Positions 39,485 to 50,610 are shown, counted from the first letter of the stretch. The stretch is 64,000 nt of DNA from Phylloscopus collybita (GCA_027886175.1 JAJNNQ010000026.1:18382001-18446000); one strand, 5' to 3'. A program made the numbers and translations. The notes: generated by a model from the letters alone, not told the origin.

Positions 39485-39550
39485 TAATGATACAGTGATT
39501 AGATTTGCTAGTCAAAATATTGACAGTCTGAGTTCAATTCTGCTGATTCC
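39485..39550 (+). repeat. tRNA-like SINE relic (best candidate)
   Basis: The stretch contains an A-box-like block 'tacagtgattagatttgcta' (39491-39510) and, about 20 bases further on, a B-box-like block 'gagttcaattc' (39530-39540). Their order, spacing and intervening sequence fit the D-arm to T-arm part of a tRNA ('cagtggttagag..ctagtc..gggttcaattc'). Several arm positions are mismatched, so it is not a working tRNA gene. The likely source is an old tRNA-derived SINE or a tRNA pseudogene. Confidence 0.5.
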
Positions 39551-41339
39551 TTGCTGTAGTTGTGGCACTGCAACCTACCACTCCCAGGGACTGTACCGAG
39601 ATAAAACACTGGCCACACCTGCAGGACCTGTGATCAGAATGTGGGAAATAAGTATTTATTTGCCCACACAGTAGTGGTGAATGACTCTTTAGCCTATTGC
39701 CTGACACAGCTGCCCAAGGAATGAGTAACTGATTGTAGTACTTGGTCCATGAGCCAGAACAATGACATATTTACAGTTCTCAGACTTGTTCACTCTTCAG
39801 AAGACTTAGGGTTCTTCTGGGGACAGAAGCAAACAAAAATTTTAAGGCTAAGAACTGAGTTAGGAATGTGCAATTTCAGGACAAGGTGTGGAGTTTGTTG
39901 CTGGGAACCTAGGAGACTGCCATTTGACCTGAAGACGTGGTGTTGATTTACAGTGAATCTCAGCTGCCGTACATTGGTTAGGTTTGGAAGCAGCCTTGCT
40001 GCACATGGATAAGATTTCTCTTGAAACAAAGTAAACTGGAAGGTCTGCTTACAGTCTGCACCAAATGTACTGTAACCTGCAGCAGGGACAAAAGGATCTG
40101 AACTAATAAGTCCTTCGAAGAGCCTCAGTAAGAGCCTGCTATTACTTTCAGGGTAATAGCATTTTGTCTGAGACAACAAACTGGATCTAGTCTGTGGTAA
40201 AACATATTGGTCATGCTTAAATATAAGGACCTCCACACCAGATGCTTTGATCTACTGCTCTGCTCCTATTGTGCTGAATTGGTTGGTAATACAGACAAAA
40301 ACATCCAAGTCACATTTTCTGCTGCCTAAAAACCTTCACAGAGCTGTAAGTCTCTGTGTGGATTTTGTTCTCGCTCATCACAGATAATTGTTACTGAAAG
40401 CTTCAAATTTCCCCCATTTCTTCTTCTCCCCAGGGCAAATAAAATAACTTGTCAACAATTAAGAAAGAAGGACTAATTGGAGAAATGGTACAAAGGACAA
40501 GATTGAAATTAAGAACTGAAATAAAACAAATATGAGGAACAAAATGCAGGGAGAAAGTTTCACAGAAGTTAGGGAAATGTTAAGTAATGACTAAGTGGGA
40601 ACAAACTAGAAAGGAAAACAGGTGGTAATGAATCAGGAGGAAAATATTATTTTGAAGCAACAGTTCATAGAAAGCTTAAAAAATATACATACCATATATA
40701 TATATATATCATTCTGTATATGTTTAAATGTATAGTATTGGTAGATAGCTATCTAGACTGATCCAAAACTATCTTCTCAAGCCTTTACTCATTGCTGGTG
40801 AAATAGCCTATTATTACCTCGCATTACCTCCCCTTCACAGCATCAAAATTGTTGCCCATATCTTGGGGAAAATCTGTGCTAAACTAATTTTGAACTATAC
40901 GAGGAGCATTGGCTAGAGATGGAGATTGGGAACTTAGAGCCTTGGCTTCCATTTGTAGCTGTCTTTCTCTGACCTCCAGGGAGGGATAATTCTGGAGTTA
41001 TTTTTTTCTACTCACCTGAAAACCATAGATAATCCATAACCATTACATGGCATTAAGCACTGACAAAAACAGGGCACAAACATCAAAATTACTTATTCTA
41101 TAACAACACTGTGAAAGGAACAAATATCTGCATGGCAGTGTAAGCAAAAAGAAGTGCGAATTAGGCCAATCCAAAAAAGTTCAGGGAAAAAAAAAGTCAC
41201 TTAATAAATCCACCAGAGCAAATTGCTCTGTTGGGAGAAAAAACACCCCAAAACTGCTGAGTTTCAGGGAGGAGGATTTTAACCAGCTAAGGTGCCTGTG
41301 GAGATCAGCTGCTATTGCAGACCAAGAACAACAGAAGTA
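39551..41339. other. Non-coding stretch with an (AT)n tract
   Basis: The antisense frame of 148 codons at 39790-40236 is the longest outside the CpG island. It has no recognisable domain, and an overlapping + strand frame lies inside it. It is not judged a gene. A perfect (AT)8 run lies at 40694-40709. Nothing else was recognised. Confidence 0.45.
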
Positions 41340-41535
41340 TATATTTGTGTGAATGTGCATATATATATATATATAAAGGACTATGTATATATACTTTATA
41401 TATATATACATAGTCCTTTATAAGTGTGTCTATATATATGTACGTATGTATATCTGTGTGTATATATATACAAGAATTAATTATATGCATATACATGTGT
41501 GTATATACACACATGTATATAGACTAATATATACA
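41340..41535. repeat. TA/TG microsatellite with two perfect inverted repeats
   Basis: A compound (TA)n/(TG)n simple repeat. It holds a 22-bp perfect inverted repeat (arms 41372-41393 and 41401-41422, 7-base loop) whose outer part includes the non-simple core 'aaaggactatg'. It also holds a 32-bp perfect palindrome without a loop at 41489-41520 (half 'atatacatgtgtgtat'). Simple TA and TG repeats readily form such symmetry, but the first arm pair is harder to explain by simple sequence alone. Frames crossing it are not genes. Confidence 0.9.
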
Positions 41536-44500
41536 TAGTGATTCTGCTCAGCAGATTAAAATTACTGCCATTACATACCTTAACAGAGAAAGCTGCAGGT
41601 TTTCCCAATAACTTCTAGTAGGACATGATACAATTCCTGTAGATCTACAGGTGCATGATTTTTTTTTTTTGGGGGGGAAGAATGAATGACAACTTTGTAT
41701 TTTTACACCAAAAAAACCCCCAAACAAACCCAAAATTTGGAATTGTGCAAATTTCACGAAAATTTGTTTTGAAAGAGGTATATTTGTAAGGTTTCTCCTC
41801 TGAAACACCTTTCTACTGCAGTAGAAAGAAGTAACTGATTAGTTTGGTTTTATCCTTATCAATCTTTTAAATTTATCTACCACTAAATTGACTTAAAGTA
41901 GAACTACTGGCTGAGAAAAGGTCCACTTCTTAAACATTAAATTTATGTTTTTTGTTCTTTTGGAGAACTGGTTAAACTGTAAAATTTCCGTAAATGAAAT
42001 TGGGTTTTCAAATTGCTGAGTGCTTCATTAATAACATAACAGACTCTGCTTCTGTCCTTTTATTGAATTGAGTTGATTCACTCATACTGTAGTTTGCATG
42101 TACACATGCATAGCAGCCATCTTTCTATTTATTTAATTGATTGCATGAAATTAAATTATTTTCAAGCTCATGCTGGACTTTATTGACTGTATAAAAATTC
42201 TCAGCCTTGAATTTCATAGCAGTATTGCTGTGTTTCACTCCAGTGCAAGCAGTTTGGGGTTCCTTCCCATTGAATATTGGCACCATTTGCCATGCAAGGC
42301 TTAAACATCTATCCTCTGGAAAGATCTGTAAACCAGATGTAATTATGGTTGTTAATTTTTTTGTTATGATTGCTTTAAAAATACAGATGTTCTCATCTAT
42401 TTGCACTTGCCTTCCCTAGGACATCTGTGGAAAAAAGACTTTTCATCTCAAGGGTGCTTTAAGGAAACACAGTTCTAGCTACATGCATTTTAACTGCCAA
42501 AATATTTTAAATGTAATTTTAAAATTTCTCATCACTTTCTCCCTAAATATTCTTTAGTTTGAATCTCAAATAATGTCAGCTTGCTGCAGGTGGGCATGCA
42601 GGCCAGTGCTGCAGGTCCAGCAGGTCAGGAAGCTATGTACACAGTATAGAGGCTCAGTGAAGTGAAATAATTGGAAATTTTGTCCGTGTTCCCCAGGAAG
42701 CTCTGCTGGGGAGGCAGCTGGTCGTTCCTTTGCTCACCAGCATGCTGCCCAGAAAGGGTGGCTGGTAAGCACCTGTAGGGAAGCCATGGAGACCATCCAG
42801 GGAGTGAAGTTCAATCCCCTCCCTAAGCTCCTACCTTCCGACTCTAATACCAGTCCTGATACTGAATGTAGGACATCAGCTGTCTCAGTGTAGCTGGTTG
42901 AGGTGAATGTTGTTTGTGGCAAACATTCTCACTGGAAAGTCTCCTAACTATGGCAAGTTCTAGAATTAGCAAGCTTGTTATGTTCCCAAAAACCATTTGT
43001 TGGATACTACTGCATTTTCTTTCTCCATTCATCTCAATGAGGTTGCTTAAAAACTCTTTTTTTAAGCCTGGTAGTTGCAAGAAACTAATTAGCATTTGTG
43101 TCAGAGCAATCTTACTTCATTATGCTTAAACATTGGCCTTTAAACTTAGGGTATTTAGAACTGCTGAACAACAGTCTTAAGCAGCTAGTTTGTGAAAATC
43201 TTCTATTGTCAGCTTAAATAAATCATAAAATCAGTATAGCCTAGGTTGATAGCCTTGGCTGATAAATTTTATTCCAAACATAACATACAGGCAACAACTC
43301 GATTGCTTTCAAAGTGTAATTGGGTGTCCTCTTCCATTTAAATGCGATACTCAACAGTAGTGGCTGTAAAATATTTCCCATTACAAATTCTAAATTGCAA
43401 AACTTCATGTTTTTCTGTTCTCAAAAGTTAAATTAGTGGTCTTCTGTTACTGACCCACACTAATGCCAACTCTAATTTCAAAGCATGAACTATTTCCAAC
43501 GAAAAATAAACTTGATGGAGAATTCCAGATCAATTTCTATTAAGAGTTCTACCCTCTCCCTCAAAGAGAAGACCGTCATTGCTTTGCCAAACAGCAAGGA
43601 CTCAGTTCTGATAAATTTAAAGTGCTTGCCACATGAGTAACTTGATGTACACTATCAGTTAATTTATTGGAATATGCTTTGCATCTACACAAATAATTTT
43701 AGGATGGATGCCTTCATTCACCACAACCTTAATTTCAAGGAAGGTGTTTCTTCTCTAGTTAAAGCCATGGAAGAAACTTTACTGAAATCCTATCCTGTCA
43801 GAATATGAGTTCCACTCATTCTGCTTCCCAAAACTGAAATAATTTTTCTGGGTTTAGTTTGAAAGAAAAACCTCAAAATAGTGGACTATTTAAATTCTTT
43901 CTGATATTTTGGTATGTGTATTACAATACATATACAATACCTTTTATTCTATCCAAAACGTTTTGGTGAAGAAACTGTTTTTTGCAGACTTCTTAATCTG
44001 TGTCTTTTATTTCAAAAGGAGTTATTTGATTTTTGAAATGTCTTGCTGATAAACAGAGAGAACTGGTTTTGTAGCTTTGTGAGCCTGCTTCACCCCGTGG
44101 TGTCTGGCATGGTCTCCTTGCCACCTGCGTCCATCTGTCCTTGGTTAGTAATCTGCTCTGGGTACTGCTGTTGGTACCTGACTTCACATGATGTGGTGAC
44201 TCATTTGAAGCGAGTCTTTGAATACACAGGGAGTTACTGCTGCTTAGTTTTAAAAATAAAGGCTCTTGACAAACAAAAATTGCACACCCCCTCCCCGCCC
44301 CCACCCCCCCCAATATTCCATATTTTTAAAAACCCATACTCATTGCCTCAATGAGAAAAATAATTTTGAAGGAAGCATATGTTTTATGTCATTGTGACCT
44401 TCAAAGTTTAGACCTTATGGATCCCTGCCCCTCACCTCTATTCTGACACTGGAATGGGAAAACAGGCTTTCCTGCAATTTCAGCTCTAGCACACTTTCTC

Positions 44501-45200
44501 AGTTTGAAATTCCTGCAGTAGCTGTCCTGGATAAACTAAGAGGAAGAAGATATCTGTAGAAAAAATGAGAGATCTTTGAACAGATGGATTATTAATTAAA
44601 TATTCATTGTCATTGTTGATGGCTTTTCTTAATTCAGTAGCATTATTTACTTAGTAGGTTTGGACTGTAGCATAAAATGATTACAACAGTTTTAAGCTGA
44701 TTTATTTTCCCAAAAGAGGCTTGAATCAGGCAAAATAAGCCATTTTATATAAAAATCCATGATAAATAACAGATGTTAATTTAGTCTACATTTGTTTTTA
44801 CATTTATGTATTTATTTATTTATTTTATCTTCTAGTGGCAGATATGAGGGGAAAAACTCAACACTCCATACATTAGTATTAAAATGTTTCAATTTAGCCA
44901 GGTATGGGAGTGTATGGTTTAAATAATTTTCTACTGTCAGATCAAAAGCATTGGGTGGTAAAGGAATACAAATCTGCGAGGCTGTTTGCTCATGGATTAT
45001 ATATGTATTCCAGAATCAAATATCTGGCATTCACAGTCTCTCTAAAAAAAAATAATTAAAAAAAAGACTCAAAACAAAACAAACAAAAAAAATCTGTGAA
45101 AGCACTTTTTAAAACAAATTAAAAATATTTATTTTTTTAATTCATTTCCCTCTGCCCCAGTTTCTGAAATACAAATAAGTATTTCCAGTAAGCTATCCTT
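41536..45200. other. Non-coding stretch with simple tracts
   Basis: Contains adjacent T and G runs at 41659-41677, a C-rich run at about 44286-44311 and A-rich sequence at 45041-45092. The frames at 42,200-43,130 and 43,990-44,350 overlap on both strands without recognisable domains. The part at 42,580-42,840 is GC-richer and unassigned. The part at 43,200-43,560 is repeat-free and unique-looking, perhaps slowly evolving. Confidence 0.45.
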
Positions 45201-45204
45201 GAAG

Positions 45205-45450
45205 AACTAAATGTCTCAGAGGACTGGTAATCACAGTTTTGGAGCCTCTCACCTCTAGTTCACTGATTCAAATACAGCCAACATGCAGTAGTGACGGAAA
45301 ATCATTGAGATTTGAAAGCTGATTTGTGGCCTGTGTGAAATGAACTGGTATTTCACTCTATTTCTTAGAGGATCCTGAGCAGGCACTTGGCACTTCTGAA
45401 AGCACTGATGCTGAGCTCCCTGCAGGATCCAGTCATGTCTCCATGGAGTC
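45205..45450 (+). repeat. Possible ancient interspersed repeat, family uncertain
   Basis: The segment 'ctctcacctctagttcactg' followed by 'attcaaatacagcc' has a B-box-like look ('ggttcaaatcc') and reads like an old interspersed repeat seen in reptile genomes. I cannot name the family, and the extent is a guess. Alternatively it is unique sequence. Confidence 0.25.
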
Positions 45451-48400
45451 ACAACTAGGGCTGGTTTCTTCGAGGAAGACAGAGGCTGAGGTTAACAACT
45501 AAAATCCCATTCCAGACAGATTTCCTCAGTACACTGATCACTTGGAGCAAATTGATCCTTAGCCACCTGGAAGATCTCAGTGGGCAAACATTTTTTCCAT
45601 GTCAAGAAGCTAACCAAACCAGGCTGAATCTGGGAGATCATTCTGGGATCACCACACTGCACTGTTGTTTCCTCTGCTCCATAAAGGCTGGGTGAAAACA
45701 GCCTTCATTTTCCACTTCTGCTACTCTGGTACTTGGTACTTTTCATTGGCATTATATACACTTAATTTAGGAAGAAAAACAGACGAAAAATGTTTCTTTC
45801 TGCAGAAAGAAATTACTATATTTTTTGAGGGAAAGGGTGACTTTGTCTCTTTTTTTAGAAAGAGGTTCATCCATTAAGATGAACATCCATTCAGTCAGGA
45901 ACAGCTAATAAAATGTCCTTTGTTGAGATAATACCTACCATATTCTAGAAAATTTGTCTGACAATATTTTTTTCTCATCAGCCATAAATCTTCTCAGTTA
46001 TGTTTCACAGTGAAGGCTTTACACTCTCTCTTAAATGATTGCATCTCCTTTATGTTCAGGACTTACCTTCACAAAACTTGCATATGTTTTTATGAAAACA
46101 AAGTAGGTTTTTTCTCTGAACATTAAATATGTTGTATTAGGAGTTTCCTCAGAGGAAAGAAAGAAAATTCTATCTTTATTAATCACTAAATATAATGTGG
46201 GGAAATTAAAACTTTTGGATGTCATGTCAGCTATATATGTTGGCTTCTACGATGTCACATTTGATTTTCTTTTTTATGACTTTGACAGCATCATATTAAA
46301 AATTTGATTGTACTATGACAGTACAGGCTTTGAATTATTCAGTTTATGAGTGCAGTCTTGTAGGAACACTGTTTTGTATTTCTTGCCATTTCTGAAAAAC
46401 TGACATTTAAAAAATAGAAAGGGAAAATGGTTACTAATAATTAATTAATAACTTGAGCTTGGCAAAGGTAACATCATTTGAATAGAATATCACACAAATT
46501 AAAACCAGATGAACTATAACGTGCCACGTTTTCCAAAAGTCACTTGAAAACATTATTCTCAGGTTGGCATTTTGGCCCTGTAAAACAGATAGCAAGCCTC
46601 CAATTCATTTTCAGTGAAGTGAGAACCTCCTTCTAACTGAAGAAACCCCATACATTTCTAATCTGATTTCAGTATCTATCAATCTGAATTCTTATGGTAC
46701 TTAGTTGAATAACCATCTCTTAGCATATATTTGTGCTATTAATGTTTACTGAAGTCAATGGGGCTTTTTACATTTGACTCCCATAAGGGAGTTAAACAGT
46801 TAATGCTGGAGTCTCTTGGGCAATTTTTGCAAGTCTTTCAGGATTTATACTGTGCCTTTTCCCATGATGACTTGTTTTTGCCAGCTTTCTTTTTTTGTTC
46901 CTTTTTACCTCTCTCTGGTGTTAAATAAGTGCAATCTGTTGGTTCACTTGTATCAAATAACTTTATTAGTAACTCTTTTCAGTGTATCCAAATTTGTCTT
47001 TTCTTCATTATGACTTAAGGTTATTTTTAAATCACTATGGATATTTTTAATCACTAATGATAGAAGCATCTACCCTCCATCTTGATTAAATGAATCTAGT
47101 CCTTTCATATAAGAACTTAAAAGCAAATAATGCCATTTTAAGTAACGTGTTATTCCCATTCCCTAATATGAAATTTCAGTGGTAACAGATATGAAAATAC
47201 CATTCAAAGTCAAACATTTTTCCAGTAGACATGATTATTATTTGGTCACAATAAAGCTGCCCCTAGCAAAACATGTATTATTCTTTCTGACAAGAATTAT
47301 CTCAGCTGAGCTGTCTGGTCAGGTAAGAATTTTAGGCCTGACTACTGCTTAGGAGGGTAAAGTGTGGAATATTCCATATGAGATACAAAAGGAACCGTCA
47401 CAGCTATGATAATGGGGGAAAATACAAGTGATCTTTTCATGTCCTCATTCCTCAAAAATGGATAGCAGGGTTGTCTTTGATTCTGCTCACAGCAGTGCCT
47501 GGGGAGAATCTCATACTGATTTAGCTGGGATCAGAATCATGACCAAAGTTATACTAAGAAATGTGCCTGTGATCCCTCAGAAATACCTGATGTTTATTCA
47601 AGAGTTTTGTCTGTCATTAAATACATATATTTTTCTGCTCTTCATCTCTCTTCCAGCATCTCTAAATTCCAACTCAAAGATAAGAGTGCCTGTTTCCATT
47701 ATAAGCAGTGAAAATTAGTTACGGATCACTTACACTACATTATTTTAGTTCACTTATTTAACCTGAATCTAGCCTACTTGTTTCTACACATGAATCACCC
47801 TGGGACAGCATTTTTTTATCCTTAAATAAACATTTACATGTTTGTTTTGCTTTCCTACTGATAAGCCAAACATTTCAAAATGTACAACTGGAAACAAGAT
47901 ATCACGATTCAATACTTCATTCAGCAATATCAATATCAGTCTTCAAATATTCTGGCGGAAATAAAAATGCAAAAGATACCAGGACAAAATCCTCTGTTCT
48001 TATCATTTATTGCTCAATCTCTATCCAAGCAAACTCTGGTCCAAGACAACAAATGGTATCTACAAAAGTGCAGAGTAAAAATGTCAAAGTAGTATAGCCC
48101 GCTACCAATTTTATGTGTTTTCAACATCCGTTCTCCTCAACAGTTTCAGAGTTTAAACACTGTGTCCAAAACCCTGACTAAACTGAAATCAGAATCAGAG
48201 TGTTTCCCTTAGAACTGTATGTGTTTTGTCTGAGAGTAGGCTGACCATTAAAGGTGATAGAGAAACTTACTTCTATAATAACCTTTAAATCTCATTGTTT
48301 CAGACTGCCACCAGCTGTGGCAGGTAAGATGTGCTGAAACCATTCAGATGAGTCTCATAGAGATTACTCTCTGCATTACAAGGAGAAAACTATCATCCTG

Positions 48401-48778
48401 TGACTTGTACAGAAAAGCAAAATCTACAGAATTACAAGATTTTGTAAATGATGTACTTAACTTATATATAAGACCACTTGAATCCCTTTACCCAGTGTAA
48501 CACAGGAATAAGGAATCCTCTGGAAGTAAGAAATAACACTATGAAAAAGTATCACTGAAACACATGAAAAAGCACAAGCCACAATCAAGGAAAAATTCCA
48601 ACAAAATTTAGCAAAAAGCAGGAATTAGGTGTACGGGGAAAGACATTTTCCCCCAGCCTCCTCCAGTCATTAGTGCTATCACAGCACCAGCTTCTGGAGA
48701 AGGGAGTGAAGATTGAGTGTGAATCTTATATTTGTACTTGTTGTCTACTTTGCAAAGAGGCAAGAGGCTGCTTTATTT
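45451..48778. other. AT-rich non-coding stretch
   Basis: No gene or repeat family recognised. The frames at 47428-47718 (96 codons, +) and 45665-45877 (+) show no domain I know. This is the last AT-rich stretch before the promoter region. Confidence 0.5.
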
Positions 48779-48828
48779 ATCTTCCCTCCTCCCTCTTTTT
48801 CTTTTTTTTTTTTTATTTTTCTTTTTAA
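48779..48828 (+). repeat. Polypyrimidine tract upstream of the CpG island
   Basis: About 50 bases that are almost entirely C and T on the + strand ('cttccctcctccctcttttt' and then mainly T). It could serve as an acceptor-like tract or form unusual structure. It lies about 200 bases before the CpG island. Confidence 0.85.
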
Positions 48829-48869
48829 TTATGGCATTTTCCAGGTCTTTAACATTACCCTTTACCAGA

Positions 48870-49020
48870 GATTAAAAAATAAAAGAAGCGGGGAGGGCCG
48901 CTGCCATAACAACCCCTTCGACAAAGAACTCTCGGGATACAGATAGTTACTATACTAGCTACCACCAGCCGTGTGCATCATGAGACATAAAAACCAGAAA
49001 ACCCTTTTCAGAGACAGCAT
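48870..49020 (+). promoter_or_regulatory. Possible core promoter with TATA-like elements
   Basis: Two TATA-like stretches on the + strand precede the CpG island: 'aaataaaag' at 48877-48885, followed by GC-richer sequence, and 'cataaaaac' at 48986-48994. A start site about 30 bases downstream of either would put transcription into the island in the + direction. AT-rich surroundings make such matches frequent, and the better splice donor in the island is on the opposite strand, so direction stays open. Confidence 0.25.
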
Positions 49021-49093
49021 CTCGCCGTTTGCACTCGCAGCTCTGGACAAGAAAAGCAGAGCAAGCACAGACTCCTAGCCCCCGCACACCGCT

Positions 49094-49116
49094 CCCCCCC
49101 CCCCCCCCCCCCCCCC
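49094..49116. repeat. Poly-C tract (23 C)
   Basis: An uninterrupted run of 23 C near the left edge of the CpG island. The complementary G run can form G-quadruplex structure and the C strand an i-motif. Such runs are hard to sequence, so the exact length may be unreliable. Confidence 0.92.
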
Positions 49117-49783
49117 AGTCACTTTATTTGTTTGATTATGTTGGTGGAGGGAGTATTAGAAAAGTCCATTTGAGCGCTGAGCCCTGCCCGCAGCCGCCCC
49201 CCGAGCCCCGCGGGAAGGGCCGCGCTTCGCCTCGCCCCCGGCTCCGGGAGGGGGACCGGGACCCTCCGCCACCTGCCTCCGGGGCCGCTCCGGGGAAGCC
49301 GCCAGTTCTGCTGAGCTGGGTCCTCCCTCCCCACCTCCAGATGGTCCCTTGCAAAAGTTGAGGCGCTGCCCCCTCCCCGTGCCGCCCAGGGGTGCGCGCT
49401 CAAGGGGCTCAGGGGTCCCCCGGCCCCGGCTGGGGAGCGGCGCTCTCGGGCTGTCGGTGAACGCTTGTGCGAGATCCCCGTGGGAACGGGCAGCGGTGCC
49501 CGGGAGGGGCAGCAGGGCGGGAGCCCCTTTCCTGGCATCCCTGCGGGGACATCCCTGCTACCCCGCGGACCTTCCGCGAGGGCGGAAGGGGCGCGAGCGC
49601 GAGCCGGGACCCCCGGATCCCCCGGGCGGGGGCAGGGGGGCAGCGCCGAGCCCCCCCGGGCACCCCCCGCTCCCCCAGCGCTCGTCCCCGGGGCCGCTCC
49701 GGGATGGGAGGCGCGGGAGCGGGAATGGGGGGGATGCGGGGCAGGTGCTTTTCGGGGCGAGGGCGCAGGGCCCGGTGACTCAC

Positions 49784-49933
49784 CCGTCCGAGGCGGGGGC
49801 TGCGGATGGCGCGGCGGCGGCGCTGCCCCCGGTGCGCGGGGGGCTGCGGGGCAGGAGCAGCAGCGGGCGCGGGAGCAGTGGCGAGCGGCGGGGCCCGGGC
49901 TGCTCCTGGGCGCGCTCTCGCTGCCCATCCCCG
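49784..49933 (-). other. Possible 5' exon segment on the minus strand
   Basis: On the minus strand an ATG near 49933 in a fair context (G at -3, G at +4) opens a frame that stays open into a near-consensus splice donor, 'cgg|gtgagt', with the last exon base at 49784. The encoded roughly 50 residues are Ala/Pro/Arg-rich and match no family I know. The donor is the best one I saw in the island. It may equally end a purely non-coding first exon, or be chance; the AP-1-type 'tgactca' overlaps it. Confidence 0.25.
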
Positions 49934-50109
49934 GCGCTGCCGCCGTCGCCGCCGCCGGAGGAGGATGCGAGGGAGAGTCAGCCCGGGCGCGGGCACGCGC
50001 AGCGGCGGAGCGGGGAGGGGGGAGACCGGGAGCGGCGCGGGGGCGCGCAGCGCAGGGGGAGCAGCTGGGAAGCTCGGGCGCTCGCTCAGGCAGCCCTCTG
50101 TCTTTCGGC

Positions 50110-50290
50110 GCTTCCATCCCTTCGTTCCTCAGCCTTTATTTTCTCATTCTTCTACCCCTTCTCCCTCCATCCCTCATCCCTGCATCCTGCATCCTCCCAT
50201 CCATCTGTTCCTCACCCCTCCATCCCTCTATCCGTTATCCTTCATCCCTCATCAATCCATCCATCCGTCCCGCCATTCCTCAGCCCCTCC
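50110..50290 (+). repeat. Pyrimidine-rich CATCC-type imperfect repeat
   Basis: About 180 bases of imperfect 'catccctc', 'ccatccatc' and 'catcctgcatcc' units, nearly all pyrimidines on the + strand apart from the A of each unit. It lies inside the right half of the CpG island. It is a minisatellite-like simple repeat, probably variable in length. The frames across it (Pro/Ser/His-rich) are artefacts of the repeat. Confidence 0.85.
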
Positions 50291-50610
50291 GCTCCCCCGG
50301 CCGCGGAGCCGCCGTCCCCACGGCGGTCCCCTCCCCGCGTTCTGCGCCGCAGGGTGTCCCCGGAGCTTCCCGGCGCCACGGCAGGCGTGATGCGGGTCCC
50401 GCGGGGCATTCACAGGATTGCCCCTTCCCTCCTTCTCCCCGCTCTCTCCCCCCCTCCCCCCAGCCCCCCAGCCCCCGGGAAGGGCGACATGCTCCTCTGA
50501 AGGGCAGGAGGTCCCCAGCCCCGCTCCCTCACTGCCCCCACAACCCCTAAAGAAAACGGAAAACGCACTGCTAGAGCTCTAGAGCTTTCCTATCCTGCTC
50601 TTTCCTCCGC

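Larger units (their letters stand above)
49020..50510. promoter_or_regulatory. CpG island: promoter and probable first exon of an unidentified gene
   Basis: About 1.5 kb of very GC-rich, CpG-dense sequence in an otherwise AT-rich window. Methylated bulk DNA loses CpG, so this density indicates an unmethylated germline promoter. It contains an Sp1-type box 'gggcggg' at 49624-49630, CGG-rich runs near 49808-49825 and 49935-49965, an AP-1-type 'tgactca' at 49776-49782, and a partial NRF1-like 'gcacgcgcag' near 49993. Long frames occur in several phases on both strands (for example 383 codons + and 332 codons -), but they are low-complexity Pro/Arg/Ala/Gly and arise from lack of stops. The gene and its direction are not recognisable; no downstream exon could be identified. 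Confidence 0.85.

Noticed and set aside
39485..39550. Functional tRNA gene
   Set aside because: The boxes are imperfect and the acceptor and anticodon arms do not pair well; a SINE or tRNA relic fits better.
39790..40236. Antisense frame of 148 codons
   Set aside because: No recognised family, no splice context and an overlapping sense frame. Such a length is expected occasionally in 64 kb.
41372..41520. Hairpin as a microRNA gene
   Set aside because: The stem is built mostly of TA/TG simple repeat and is shorter than a usual precursor, and no known miRNA seed was recognised.
49119..50117. Long minus-strand frame of 332 codons
   Set aside because: Same reason: low-complexity residues, overlapping frames on both strands and no recognisable domain. 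Only its middle part next to the donor is kept as a weak first-exon possibility.
49349..50550. Long + strand open frames of 383 and 361 codons
   Set aside because: They overlap in different phases, are low-complexity (Pro, Arg, Ala, Gly, Ser) and cross the CATCC repeat. Open frames in CpG islands arise from lack of stop codons.
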